DNA of 27,703 nucleotides. Source: a virus. Both the position numbers and the translations under genes were made by a program. Below, piece by piece: positions 1 through 6,012 of this stretch. The notes beneath the pieces are model-generated. The model saw nothing but the letters and a program-made list of their open reading frames with translations, was not told the DNA's origin and made no database searches. Location of the stretch: positions 1 through 27,703 of IMG/VR virus record IMGVR_UViG_3300009503_000100, one strand, 5' to 3'. How positions within the stretch are numbered: the first letter of the stretch is position 1; each line of letters begins with the position of its first letter.

Positions 1-187
1 TATTCGTTTTATTTTCATTTTTCTTTTCAACTTCTCCTTGGATTCCTGTTTCATAGTCCCGCCTGAAAAAATGAAGAAGCGAACGAATATGCAGAATTAG
101 ACCGAGCACTCGGAGGGTGGTTCGTGATAGCCATCGCGCTACACGTCGGCGAGTGCAAGGCGACCAGTTTTCTGCTCCGCCTGCTTC
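1..187 (-). other. left edge, no secure gene; possible start of another small gene
   Basis: No gene here is secure. On the minus strand an ATG at 54 opens a lysine-rich frame (MKQESKEKLKRKMKIK...) that runs off the window edge, preceded by a G-rich stretch (CAGGCGGGACT) that may act as a weak ribosome site. The frame that follows the 37-residue gene (stop at 188-190) also stays open to the edge but has no ATG. A short dyad, CCGAG-CA-CTCGG, sits at 102-113 and is too small to interpret. Confidence 0.2.
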
Positions 188-301
188 TCATTCCTCACAC
201 ATCGCATAGACTACGTCCCTGCTGCGCATGATATACCACTGTCCGCTTCGCAGCGCTTCTACCACGTCAGCGATGCATACGTCTGTTATGTTCACTCTCA
301 T
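188..301 (-). CDS. 37-aa protein of unknown function
   Basis: The short frame begins MRVNITDVCIADVVEALRSG and ends at TGA (188-190). Its ATG lies 2 nt after the stop codon of the upstream 76-residue gene, so translation is probably coupled to it; no separate Shine-Dalgarno site is visible. The composition (alternating hydrophobic and charged residues, a predicted helix VVEALRSG, then a beta-like WYIMRSRDVVYAM) looks protein-like, not random. I do not recognise a family. It belongs to the run of small early-type genes at the left end. Confidence 0.45.
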   Translation of the reverse strand: MRVNITDVCIADVVEALRSGQWYIMRSRDVVYAMCEE

Positions 302-303
302 AC

Positions 304-534
304 TTAACCATGCACCACCACCTCTTCTTTTTCTATTACCTCGCTGTCAATTTCGTTTTCTTCACACCACGCGAGCGCTTCCCCTTTCGTTAGAGATATA
401 ATGCGTTGAGTATAGAGAAAATATTCGCCTTTTTCTGTTCTATACAACGTTTCGCTTACGTCATCCTCCCAGTCGCTCGCTATCTCCTGCGCTTTTTCTG
501 TGTCGTATATCTTTCCGTCTATTATCCCTTTCAT
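304..534 (-). CDS. small acidic YDT-family protein (paralogue of the gene at 24992-25303)
   Basis: A 76-residue acidic protein of unknown function. Near its N-terminus it carries DGKIYDTEKAQEIAS, then a beta-rich stretch (TLYRTEKGEYFLYT) and TKGEALAWCEENEID. The 103-residue protein at 24992-25303 has the same layout (GEKVYDTAKAKKIAK, an E..MY...NEFFMV stretch, then an R-E-D-M-E-E-W segment), so the two are paralogues at opposite ends of the window. The ATG at 534 has AGGGGG about 5 nt upstream, overlapping the stop of the preceding gene 10 nt away. Small proteins with this YDT..KA..IA pattern occur in many phage and archaeal genomes without an assigned role. Confidence 0.75.
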   Translation of the reverse strand: MKGIIDGKIYDTEKAQEIASDWEDDVSETLYRTEKGEYFLYTQRIISLTKGEALAWCEENEIDSEVIEKEEVVVHG

Positions 535-544
535 TTATACCCCC

Positions 545-856
545 TTATTTTTTCTTTTTTTCTTCGTGAGTGTAGTCGAGGAGCTCCAGCTCTATCTCGT
601 CCTCTTCCTTGTATATCCTCTTTTTCTCCTCATAGTCCGCTATCGCTTCCTCACGTGTTTGGAATAGCGTGAACACATAACTTCCGTTGCACCAACCGCC
701 GATTTCGTAGAGCCCGTCGTGGTCGTCCCAATCTATTTCATATCCTCGGAACCTCTCTTCTGCTTCACGCATCTCGTCCAACTCCTCCTTGTCTTCTATC
801 CTCCAGATCTGATACTCGCCGCTTCCCTCAACTGCGACGTAGCAAGGCAGCCGCAT
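545..856 (-). CDS. small acidic protein, N-terminus probably displaced by a frame disruption
   Basis: A 103-residue protein rich in Glu and Asp (net strongly negative) and ending in a lysine tail (HEEKKKK). I recognise no family; a DNA-mimic or host-takeover role is possible for such proteins but is only a guess. The ATG at 856 has no ribosome site. The reading frame stays open upstream to 901, encoding NDEKNGFKCKVRCEY before MRLPCYVAVEG, while a strong site (GGAGGTGATTAAA) precedes an ATG at 900 that is in another frame. The two frames would join if the A7 run at 888-894 had one more A, or by a -1 slip there. The gene lies in the small-gene operon read from the promoter near 1.07 kb. Confidence 0.65.
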   Translation of the reverse strand: MRLPCYVAVEGSGEYQIWRIEDKEELDEMREAEERFRGYEIDWDDHDGLYEIGGWCNGSYVFTLFQTREEAIADYEEKKRIYKEEDEIELELLDYTHEEKKKK

Positions 857-912
857 ATACTCGCATCTGACTTTGCATTTGAACCCATTTTTTTCGTCAT
901 TTTAATCACCTC
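857..912 (-). promoter_or_regulatory. strong ribosome binding site and displaced start for the 103-aa gene
   Basis: GGAGGTGA lies at 906-912, immediately followed by TTAAA and an ATG at 900. Read as is, that ATG gives only a 34-residue peptide (MTKKMGSNAKSDASICGCLA...). Switching to the -1 frame at the A7 run (888-894) gives MTKKNGFKCKVRCEYMRLP..., which continues into the 103-residue protein. This is why I think the true start is at 900. Confidence 0.5.
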
Positions 913-913
913 C

Positions 914-1021
914 TCATTTTTCGCATTCGGAAGAACATTTTGCTCCTGCAGCGATGAGACGCTTCACACTGTCTATATCTTTGCGTCTTACTGCTTTAAT
1001 CAACTCTACTCTTTCCTCCAT
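914..1021 (-). CDS. 35-aa microprotein resembling one ankyrin repeat
   Basis: Begins MEERVELIKAVRRKDIDSVK and continues RLIAAGAKCSSECEK. The spacing of L..AV...DID.VK.LIA.GA matches the two-helix core of a single ankyrin repeat (usual consensus A...GD...V..LL..GA), which is known to mediate protein contacts. GGAGG at 1030-1034 stands 8 nt before the chosen ATG at 1021; an in-frame ATG at 1027 is too close to that site. The TGA overlaps the ribosome site of the next gene, so the two are probably co-translated. It is the first gene after the AT-rich promoter. One repeat alone is unlikely to be a stable ankyrin fold, so the assignment is tentative. Confidence 0.6.
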   Translation of the reverse strand: MEERVELIKAVRRKDIDSVKRLIAAGAKCSSECEK

Positions 1022-1034
1022 TTTCATCCCCTCC

Positions 1035-1095
1035 GAGGCTTTCGCCCCGCCATATATTTATATATATACATACATGTATATATACCTTACGGTTG
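1035..1095 (-). promoter_or_regulatory. AT-rich promoter with leader hairpin for the left small-gene operon
   Basis: Between the methyltransferase stop (1113) and the first small gene the minus strand reads GTATATATACATGTATGTAT then ATATATAAATATATGG, giving overlapping TATA-box candidates at about 1055-1085 and a short palindrome ATACATGTAT. The leader then contains GGGGC-GAAA-GCCTC (1035-1048), a 5-bp stem with one G-U pair and a GNRA-type tetraloop directly before the ribosome site GGAGG. The position fits a promoter for the genes at 1021 and leftward. The hairpin may tune translation. Confidence 0.5.
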
Positions 1096-1112
1096 CGTAA
1101 CTAAAACGGAAT

Positions 1113-1655
1113 TTAGCCTAAAATGATGAATGGTCTCGCTGCCTGCCCATATTTCTTTTTTTTGTTCAATAGGTCTCTAGAGTTCTGTATATTTAATAGC
1201 CTGTTTTTAGTTACCTCTATTGCTTCCTTCGAATTGTCCACCGCAATCCAGCGTCGCCCCAACTTCTCCGCAACCGCTGCGGTTGTCCCAGAACCGCTAA
1301 AGAAGTCGGCGACGATGTCACCAGGATTAGAGGAGGCAAGGATGATGCGGCGGAGTAATTCCTCGTTTTTTGCTGTTTTGAAACCATACTCAAATGAGTA
1401 TGCTTGTAGGTCTGTCCAGTCCGAATCCAAGTAACTAACACGAGACGCCGATAATAGGTACTCAGGCCTCCCCGTATGCGGGGATAACCTCATTTTACCT
1501 TCATTAATGAGTTGGTCTATTGTCTCCTGTTTATAGCTCCACCTACGGCGTGGTGGCGGGTACAACTCACGCCCGAAAAATATTCTCGGTGTTCGGTCTC
1601 GTTCGGAATGCGATGGCGCCGTCGCACTTCCCCATTCCTGTCTGTCGACTTCCAT
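1113..1655 (-). CDS. beta-class DNA N6-adenine/N4-cytosine methyltransferase, N-terminally truncated
   Basis: The 180 residues match the C-terminal half of Mod/MTase proteins of the N4/N6 class. [14 protein letters not shown] (28-41) and a TGRPEYLL segment are the usual linker. A motif X-like stretch ([20 protein letters not shown]) is followed by motif [12 protein letters not shown] (115-125), which binds S-adenosylmethionine, and a motif II-like WIAVD (136-140). The catalytic motif IV (DPPY-like), which lies N-terminal in this class, is absent, and family members are usually twice as long. A stop codon directly precedes the ATG at 1655 and there is no ribosome site. The -1 frame ([11 protein letters not shown]...) is also open over the first 140 nt, so a frameshift or deletion is possible. 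The neighbour upstream is nuclease-like, so this may be the remnant of a restriction or self-protection pair. Confidence 0.7.
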   Translation of the reverse strand: MEVDRQEWGSATAPSHSERDRTPRIFFGRELYPPPRRRWSYKQETIDQLINEGKMRLSPHTGRPEYLLSASRVSYLDSDWTDLQAYSFEYGFKTAKNEELLRRIILASSNPGDIVADFFSGSGTTAAVAEKLGRRWIAVDNSKEAIEVTKNRLLNIQNSRDLLNKKKKYGQAARPFIILG

Positions 1656-1689
1656 TCATTCATATTCATCATAGTCAGCGCAACGTTTC

Positions 1690-2016
1690 TTACAATCGGA
1701 CGCTCTCCCAAGCTGTTTTGCGTCCTTTCTTTTGGTAGCAGTCAAGGAGATAAGTTGCGTGTATACGTTGCGGGTCATATGCGCTAATCCACTCTCTACA
1801 TTTCCGCATCTTCTCTGCTCTGTGTTCTTTGCTGCCCACCTGCACAAAGACCCACTCGCTTCCACGCACGAGCCAAAAATCCCATGCGCTCGCAACGTCT
1901 ATATTCTGAAACTTAATTCGCAGCGAACGCTGAAGCAATGTGTAGCCCTGCCCCTCATAGAAACGTATTCGTTCTCGCTCTTTTACCGCCCCTTTCACAA
2001 GAGCAGCAGTGGTCAT
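1690..2016 (-). CDS. PD-(D/E)XK-like protein lacking the catalytic lysine
   Basis: A 108-residue protein from the ATG at 2016, chosen because it falls 13 nt after the upstream stop; an earlier TTG at 2058 would overlap the upstream gene. It shows the layout of small restriction-endonuclease-fold proteins of phages: a glutamate-rich first helix (VKERERIRFYEGQGYTLLQR), then a strand AWDFWLVRGSEWVFVQVGS with D46 and Q59, then R..K.REW and a C-terminal IHATYLLDCYQKKG. Active members read D...(E/Q)xK; here the lysine position is Gly (QVG), with K63 two residues later. It may be inactive, use a migrated lysine, or be a binding protein. The neighbouring truncated methyltransferase suggests an association with DNA modification. 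Confidence 0.55.
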   Translation of the reverse strand: MTTAALVKGAVKERERIRFYEGQGYTLLQRSLRIKFQNIDVASAWDFWLVRGSEWVFVQVGSKEHRAEKMRKCREWISAYDPQRIHATYLLDCYQKKGRKTAWESVRL

Positions 2017-2029
2017 AACCGTCAGCGAT

Positions 2030-2380
2030 TTACACAACAGGCTCAATGACTTCTTCAATATCCGTTCTGATTTCGTGCCAGCCTCCGAAGCTACCGTCTT
2101 TCGTTTTCACTTTGTTGAACCACAGAAGTTTTTTTGCGTCAATAAGATAAACTACTGCATTTTTAGGCGTTGCGTTGCTGATGTATTTTGTAAAAATGAC
2201 GTTGGGATGGTATTTTAAGAAAGAGAAAGCGTTCAAATCACTCGCCAAATCGTTGCGTGTAATTGGTATTATTCCTACCTTACACAGCCACGCCTTGACA
2301 GGGTTGCGTCGCTGCTCTTCATTCCAAACTCTTTCACACCACGTCTGCATGTAGTTAATTTGCCATGCTTCAATTTTCAT
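2030..2380 (-). CDS. 116-aa protein of unknown function
   Basis: I recognise no family. The protein begins MKIEAWQINYMQTWCERVWN and contains an N-terminal helix rich in Trp, a central segment (YHPNVIFTKYISNATPKNAV) and a beta-rich C-terminal half (VVYLIDAKKLLWFNKVKTKDGSFGGWHEIRT). No signal peptide, membrane segment or cysteine motif is seen. GGTGAG lies 3-4 nt before the ATG at 2380, and a TATA-like element about 35 nt further up suggests its own promoter. It is the first gene of a short transcription unit with the nuclease-like and methyltransferase-like genes. Confidence 0.65.
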   Translation of the reverse strand: MKIEAWQINYMQTWCERVWNEEQRRNPVKAWLCKVGIIPITRNDLASDLNAFSFLKYHPNVIFTKYISNATPKNAVVYLIDAKKLLWFNKVKTKDGSFGGWHEIRTDIEEVIEPVV

Positions 2381-2412
2381 AAACTCACCAAATTTGCTAT
2401 TGAACGCAGGTC

Positions 2413-2427
2413 ATTTATATATTTTTC
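2413..2427 (-). promoter_or_regulatory. TATA-box promoter candidate
   Basis: The minus strand reads AAAAATATATAAATG at the end of the holin-like gene, about 35-45 nt before the ATG at 2380. That distance leaves room for a start site about 25 nt downstream of the box and a short leader holding the GGTGAG ribosome site. It would separate the accessory genes from the late tail/lysis operon. Confidence 0.45.
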
Positions 2428-2686
2428 ATTGCTTCCAACCTAATATCTTCGCAATAGCGATTACAACGTCGGTGCTCACCCACGCACCAGCAAGTGCCTC
2501 AACATCTGAAGCAGGGTATAGCACGTTAATCGCTGCTCCACATATCCCAGCAAGCGCAACAGTCAACGCAAAATATTTTGAATCAAATTCAAACGTTTCG
2601 TCCGTGCGCTTCTGCTTCACAACACCCATCACACCACGTGCAAATCCCACTATCAGGCCTGACACAAAGCCCATGCTTATATCCAT
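2426..2686 (-). CDS. holin-like small membrane protein
   Basis: An 86-residue protein starting at the ATG at 2686, which has GGAGG and an 8-nt spacer; a GTG 9 nt upstream is less likely. It has a glycine-rich hydrophobic helix near the N-terminus (MGFVSGLIVGFARGVMGVV), a basic/acidic loop (KQKRTDETFEFDSK), a second hydrophobic helix (YFALTVALAGICGAAINVLY) and an amphipathic C-terminal segment. Two membrane helices, small size and a place after the receptor-binding protein beside an XhlA-like gene are what holins show in phages. There is no sequence signature for holins in general, so a structural or entry role in the membrane cannot be excluded. Confidence 0.55.
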   Translation of the reverse strand: MDISMGFVSGLIVGFARGVMGVVKQKRTDETFEFDSKYFALTVALAGICGAAINVLYPASDVEALAGAWVSTDVVIAIAKILGWKQ

Positions 2687-2687
2687 T

Positions 2688-2897
2688 TCAAACACCTCCA
2701 GTTTTCAAAGTAAAAGCAGCACGTATTACTTCGGAAATTACAACCCCCACAACAAATAGAAGAAGCCAATTCAATTTACCTTCTATTCCCTCCACCTTCT
2801 TTTCTAAATCTTCTAATCGTGTTTCCACTCTTGCGATGCGTTCGCAGAGCGAACGTTTCCATTCTTCGTTTTTTTCGTATTCTATCCTATCCATCAT
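2688..2897 (-). CDS. XhlA-like coiled-coil protein with C-terminal membrane anchor
   Basis: A 69-residue protein with the layout of the XhlA/haemolysin family of phage lysis cassettes: a short charged N-terminus, a heptad coiled coil (RIARVETRLEDLEKKVEGIE) and one C-terminal transmembrane helix (LNWLLLFVVGVVISEVIRAA). XhlA is known to act with a holin at the cytoplasmic membrane. The ATG at 2897 has a GTGA-type site 5 nt upstream; a GTG at 2906 overlapping the previous TGA is an alternative. The next gene is holin-like and begins as this one ends. I see no endolysin gene, so how the pair would lyse an archaeal cell is open. Confidence 0.6.
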   Translation of the reverse strand: MMDRIEYEKNEEWKRSLCERIARVETRLEDLEKKVEGIEGKLNWLLLFVVGVVISEVIRAAFTLKTGGV

Positions 2898-2902
2898 GTT
2901 AA

Positions 2903-4180
2903 TCACAATACAGTTACTACCCCAGTCATTGGCTTATACCAAACTACGTATCCATTTTCACCATTTTGCCCTGCGCCATACCCTGCGCCGCCGCTCCCAC
3001 CGCTGACATTAATCGTTCCAGAGTTAATCAAGGTATCACAGATTAAAAACACTATTCCTCCGCCTCCTCCGCCGCCCCCACCACCATCATTAGCCGTGCC
3101 TGCTCCACCGTTACCACCTTTTGCGGTTATTATGCCTGTCGAAGTGATTTCTATTGTAGGAGCGCACATAACGATCAAACCACCTCCCGCTCCTCCACCG
3201 CCCCCAGTTTGCGATGTTCCCCACCCCGCTCCTCCACCCCCGCCAACACTTATTCGTATTGAATCCCAACCTGATCCACTCGTTCCGCGTAATGCCTTTG
3301 CTGCAGGTTGTAGGATGTAAACAGGTAATATTTTTTTGAAGAGATAATGAAATAAAGGGGCGGCGTCTGATACAATACCTCCGCTATAACTATATCTGCT
3401 TCCACCATTGCCCCCTTTTGCACCAACATAATTAGTAATTGTTATACCCTCCCCAGGAGCATTATTCCCTCCATTGCCTCCTCTAATTGACCAGGGTAAA
3501 TAGGCATTGTCAGCATCTGGAGGTATTGTTCCTCCAGCACCACCGCTTGCGCCGTTTGCTCCGTTCCCTCCATCTGCACTTATCGTTCCATTGATTGTTA
3601 TTTTTTCCGATGCGTGGATTACATAACTGTATGGTTTCAGTGTAACTCCAGAATTTACAGTCAAATTTCGTGCGAATATATTGTTGCTTAACGTCGTATC
3701 TGTAGAATAAGTAATATCACCATCGTAACCCAATCCATAGAGAAATGCAGACAGGGGATTGTGAAGAGGGACATATACCCTCTCGTCCCTTATATCGCTA
3801 TCGTATATCGCCGTTGCTCCTGCTTGAACGTATATCATGGCAAGCAAAATACTATTCGCAGGGATGTCGGGCATAGCAGGCGTTGAGGACGCAGTGCCCG
3901 CAGTATAATTTACGTTGCCCGAACTATCAACTGTTATAATGTCTATTCGTGGATTGCTTGGGTCTGCTGCGTTAATTGTTTTCGTTGTTGCCGCTATTGT
4001 TAATTTTGAGGAGCCTATCCAAACCGTTCCGCTTGCAACATCAACGCTCATATTAGGTGTTGAATGTTGAGTAACAGCACACCCACTCTCTACGCCGTCA
4101 AGTTTGCAGCCACGCACGATGTTGTAAATTTCGGGAGCATGTGCTATATTTCCTTCCTTAAATGCGATATCAACAGTCAT
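2903..4180 (-). CDS. glycine-rich tail fibre / receptor-binding protein
   Basis: A 425-residue protein, last of the tail cluster. Its first about 140 residues resemble the N-terminal attachment domain of phage tail fibres, with a V(A/S)SGTVWIGSSK strand, RIDIITVDSSGNV and a closing SDIRDERVYVP. A beta stretch follows (NNIFARNLTVNSGVTLKP). The second half is a run of glycine islands (GGNGANGASGGAGG; GGGGGAGGG; a stretch of ten glycines) interspersed with short hydrophobic strands, as in polyglycine-II adhesins such as T4 gp38. The ATG at 4180 has AGGTGG 5 nt upstream. It probably contacts the host surface; the receptor is unknown. Confidence 0.7.
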   Translation of the reverse strand: MTVDIAFKEGNIAHAPEIYNIVRGCKLDGVESGCAVTQHSTPNMSVDVASGTVWIGSSKLTIAATTKTINAADPSNPRIDIITVDSSGNVNYTAGTASSTPAMPDIPANSILLAMIYVQAGATAIYDSDIRDERVYVPLHNPLSAFLYGLGYDGDITYSTDTTLSNNIFARNLTVNSGVTLKPYSYVIHASEKITINGTISADGGNGANGASGGAGGTIPPDADNAYLPWSIRGGNGGNNAPGEGITITNYVGAKGGNGGSRYSYSGGIVSDAAPLFHYLFKKILPVYILQPAAKALRGTSGSGWDSIRISVGGGGGAGWGTSQTGGGGGAGGGLIVMCAPTIEITSTGIITAKGGNGGAGTANDGGGGGGGGGGIVFLICDTLINSGTINVSGGSGGAGYGAGQNGENGYVVWYKPMTGVVTVL

Positions 4181-4189
4181 TCTTACCAC

Positions 4190-5632
4190 CTAATATGTTT
4201 TTGTATATTCTGTTGTCCATGCGCTGCAACGGTCTCCCCACTTCGTAGTTTTCCAAACTGCGTTGTTGGGATGTCCCCAAATAAAACTATCATTTATGTT
4301 TCGTGTTAATATATCTATCTGCGCCCGCTTGAACGCAAAGTCTTCGTTGCATTGAACAACATAACGCACCATGTCCGTTTCGGTTCCCATCTCTTCTTCT
4401 ATACGTTTAATCCTGCTGTCTGTGTTGCTTTGCCAGTCAGTGAGTCGCATGAGTTTATCGCCTAAAATAAACGTATCGGTGATGTCAGGATATCGGTATT
4501 CTACGGAGTTAATTTGCATTGTTTTGTTTTGATTATATACATTATCTATAACTTGCACTATATTTCCAACAACATAGGGAGTAGTTGGCGTTTGGTTAAA
4601 GCCGTGGTATCCTACTTCTAAACGATTGAAGGGCTGCGAATAACGAACGATTAGTTTATTCCCTAACTCTTCTGCGTCGTTCATTTCCATATAATCCGCT
4701 ACGACCATAGTCTTCTCGTGCAACCCATACGTGTTAATACTCTCGTCATTCGTGAAGATTAGCGGAACGTTAACGTAGTAGTTATATTTTACATCGATAC
4801 TTGCGCCGTTTGCTGGTGCGGTTATAAAAACTATTTTCTTTTGCTGCGGGTAGAAATAGTAATCAGCATTCGTTGTTGTGCTTTCTGTTCCACCTTTTTG
4901 GATTGCTCCATTAACCCAAACGCTAACATTGTTCGGTCTATACGTTAACGAATATGTTGTTGTTGAACCATCGCCAGTAAATGTTTCTTCCGTCCCAACC
5001 TCTTTCTTCTGCGCATAGAGAATCAATTTGTTGACTAACTCGGATGTTTCGGTGCTCCACTTTGGCATGCCTCCACAATTTGCTCCGCTACTCCCAATTA
5101 CCAGTGGTGTAGAATTAGAACGATAGCCGAGGGGCTCAAAATAGACGTAACCATCAAAAGAATTGTAATAGAACTGCCAGTCCAAAATTTCTGCCAGCTT
5201 GCACATACGGTCAAATGCACTTATGTTTGCGCATCTAAATTCTTTTATTGTCGTTGAATTTGATTGTATTGTATCATTCGTATATTGAAGCCCACTCTTA
5301 TCGCATAAATCTTTGAAGATATATGTCACAGTTTGGTTAACGTAATTTTCTGCAACGTTTGTATTTAGCGCCTTAACAAGCATATCCGATGCTGTTATCA
5401 CTTTCAATATTCCTTCTTCCTCAATATTTGTGATTATTCCGTTAAAGATTCGCCCGTGCCTGTTGCTGTAGATTTCTATTGATTGCGAAGGAGCAAGCGT
5501 TATTGTATCTGTTATATTTTTTCTTACTTTCACTTCTGCAGTCGCTGCTGTGCGGTTATATTCTGCTCTAACTTTGTATTTCACTACATAATTTGTTATA
5601 TCTGTATTTGCAATTTCAATTCGCCAAGCCAT
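4190..5632 (-). CDS. baseplate hub / tail-associated protein (gp27/XkdQ-like)
   Basis: A 480-residue protein that follows the tape measure and Dit-like genes, where the hub sits in siphoviruses. The N-terminus (MAWRIEIANTDITNYVVKYK) and the RHGRIFNGIITNIEEEG strand fit the first barrel of the gp27/late-control-D fold, and the segment KEFRCANISAFDRMCKLAEI with EILDWQFYYNSFDGYVYFEP fits its second domain. A self-contained insert near 215-285 (TFTGDGSTTTYSLTYRPNNV...APANGASIDVKYNY) is a beta module often found in phage structural proteins. The C-terminus has an RIKRIEEEMG coiled coil. The stop is followed 10 nt later by the fibre gene. The assignment rests on pattern and position. Confidence 0.6.
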   Translation of the reverse strand: MAWRIEIANTDITNYVVKYKVRAEYNRTAATAEVKVRKNITDTITLAPSQSIEIYSNRHGRIFNGIITNIEEEGILKVITASDMLVKALNTNVAENYVNQTVTYIFKDLCDKSGLQYTNDTIQSNSTTIKEFRCANISAFDRMCKLAEILDWQFYYNSFDGYVYFEPLGYRSNSTPLVIGSSGANCGGMPKWSTETSELVNKLILYAQKKEVGTEETFTGDGSTTTYSLTYRPNNVSVWVNGAIQKGGTESTTTNADYYFYPQQKKIVFITAPANGASIDVKYNYYVNVPLIFTNDESINTYGLHEKTMVVADYMEMNDAEELGNKLIVRYSQPFNRLEVGYHGFNQTPTTPYVVGNIVQVIDNVYNQNKTMQINSVEYRYPDITDTFILGDKLMRLTDWQSNTDSRIKRIEEEMGTETDMVRYVVQCNEDFAFKRAQIDILTRNINDSFIWGHPNNAVWKTTKWGDRCSAWTTEYTKTY

Positions 5633-5635
5633 TTA

Positions 5636-6010
5636 TTACACCGAAGTCTTCACCATCGTTAAATCATATTCTAATTTTTCTTTTGTTCCTTCTGCAGTCA
5701 ATGAATAACTGAAACGCTCAACCTTAACACTTATCGTTCCGAATGTATCACTTGTGAAGTTTAATGTTGTCGTTTGCGCCGTATCCGTATCTATCAAATT
5801 TAGCATGGCGCTAACGAATGAAGTTATATTGCTGTTTCCTTTGATTATTCCGTGAATTGAAATCTTCGTTGTCTTCGGCATTAGCGGTAATGCATACGTT
5901 CCCTGTGAAGAATTTAATAGTGGTATTCCTGTTATTTCAAGCCCAGCGTCAAATTCATAATTTTCGCTTACAACAACACCCAAATCAATACTATTAAGAG
6001 TGTAAGCCAT
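5636..6010 (-). CDS. distal tail (Dit-like) protein
   Basis: A 124-residue, mostly beta protein beginning MAYTLNSIDLGVVVSENYEF. The segments LMPKTTKISIHGIIKGNSNI and TISVKVERFSYSLTAEG are typical of small tail-tube-like proteins, and the place between tape measure and hub is that of the distal tail protein, which closes the tube and opens the baseplate. The ATG at 6010 overlaps the stop of the tape measure region, and GGTGA lies very close to it. A tail-tube-like initiator is an equally good name. No transmembrane segment or cysteine motif is present. Confidence 0.5.
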   Translation of the reverse strand: MAYTLNSIDLGVVVSENYEFDAGLEITGIPLLNSSQGTYALPLMPKTTKISIHGIIKGNSNITSFVSAMLNLIDTDTAQTTTLNFTSDTFGTISVKVERFSYSLTAEGTKEKLEYDLTMVKTSV

Positions 6011-6012
6011 AA

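Noticed and set aside
102-113. CCGAG-CA-CTCGG dyad as an operator or terminator
   Set aside because: A 5-bp arm with a 2-nt centre is expected by chance and no T-run or promoter accompanies it.
1517-1711. A 64-aa minus frame overlapping the start of the methyltransferase ([20 protein letters not shown])
   Set aside because: It ends inside the methyltransferase with no family match; it may be the displaced N-terminus of that gene, so I mention it there and do not list it as a separate gene.
4064-4309. Small plus-strand frame over the fibre-hub junction
   Set aside because: It has no ribosome site, covers the ends of two well-supported minus-strand genes and looks like an antisense shadow.
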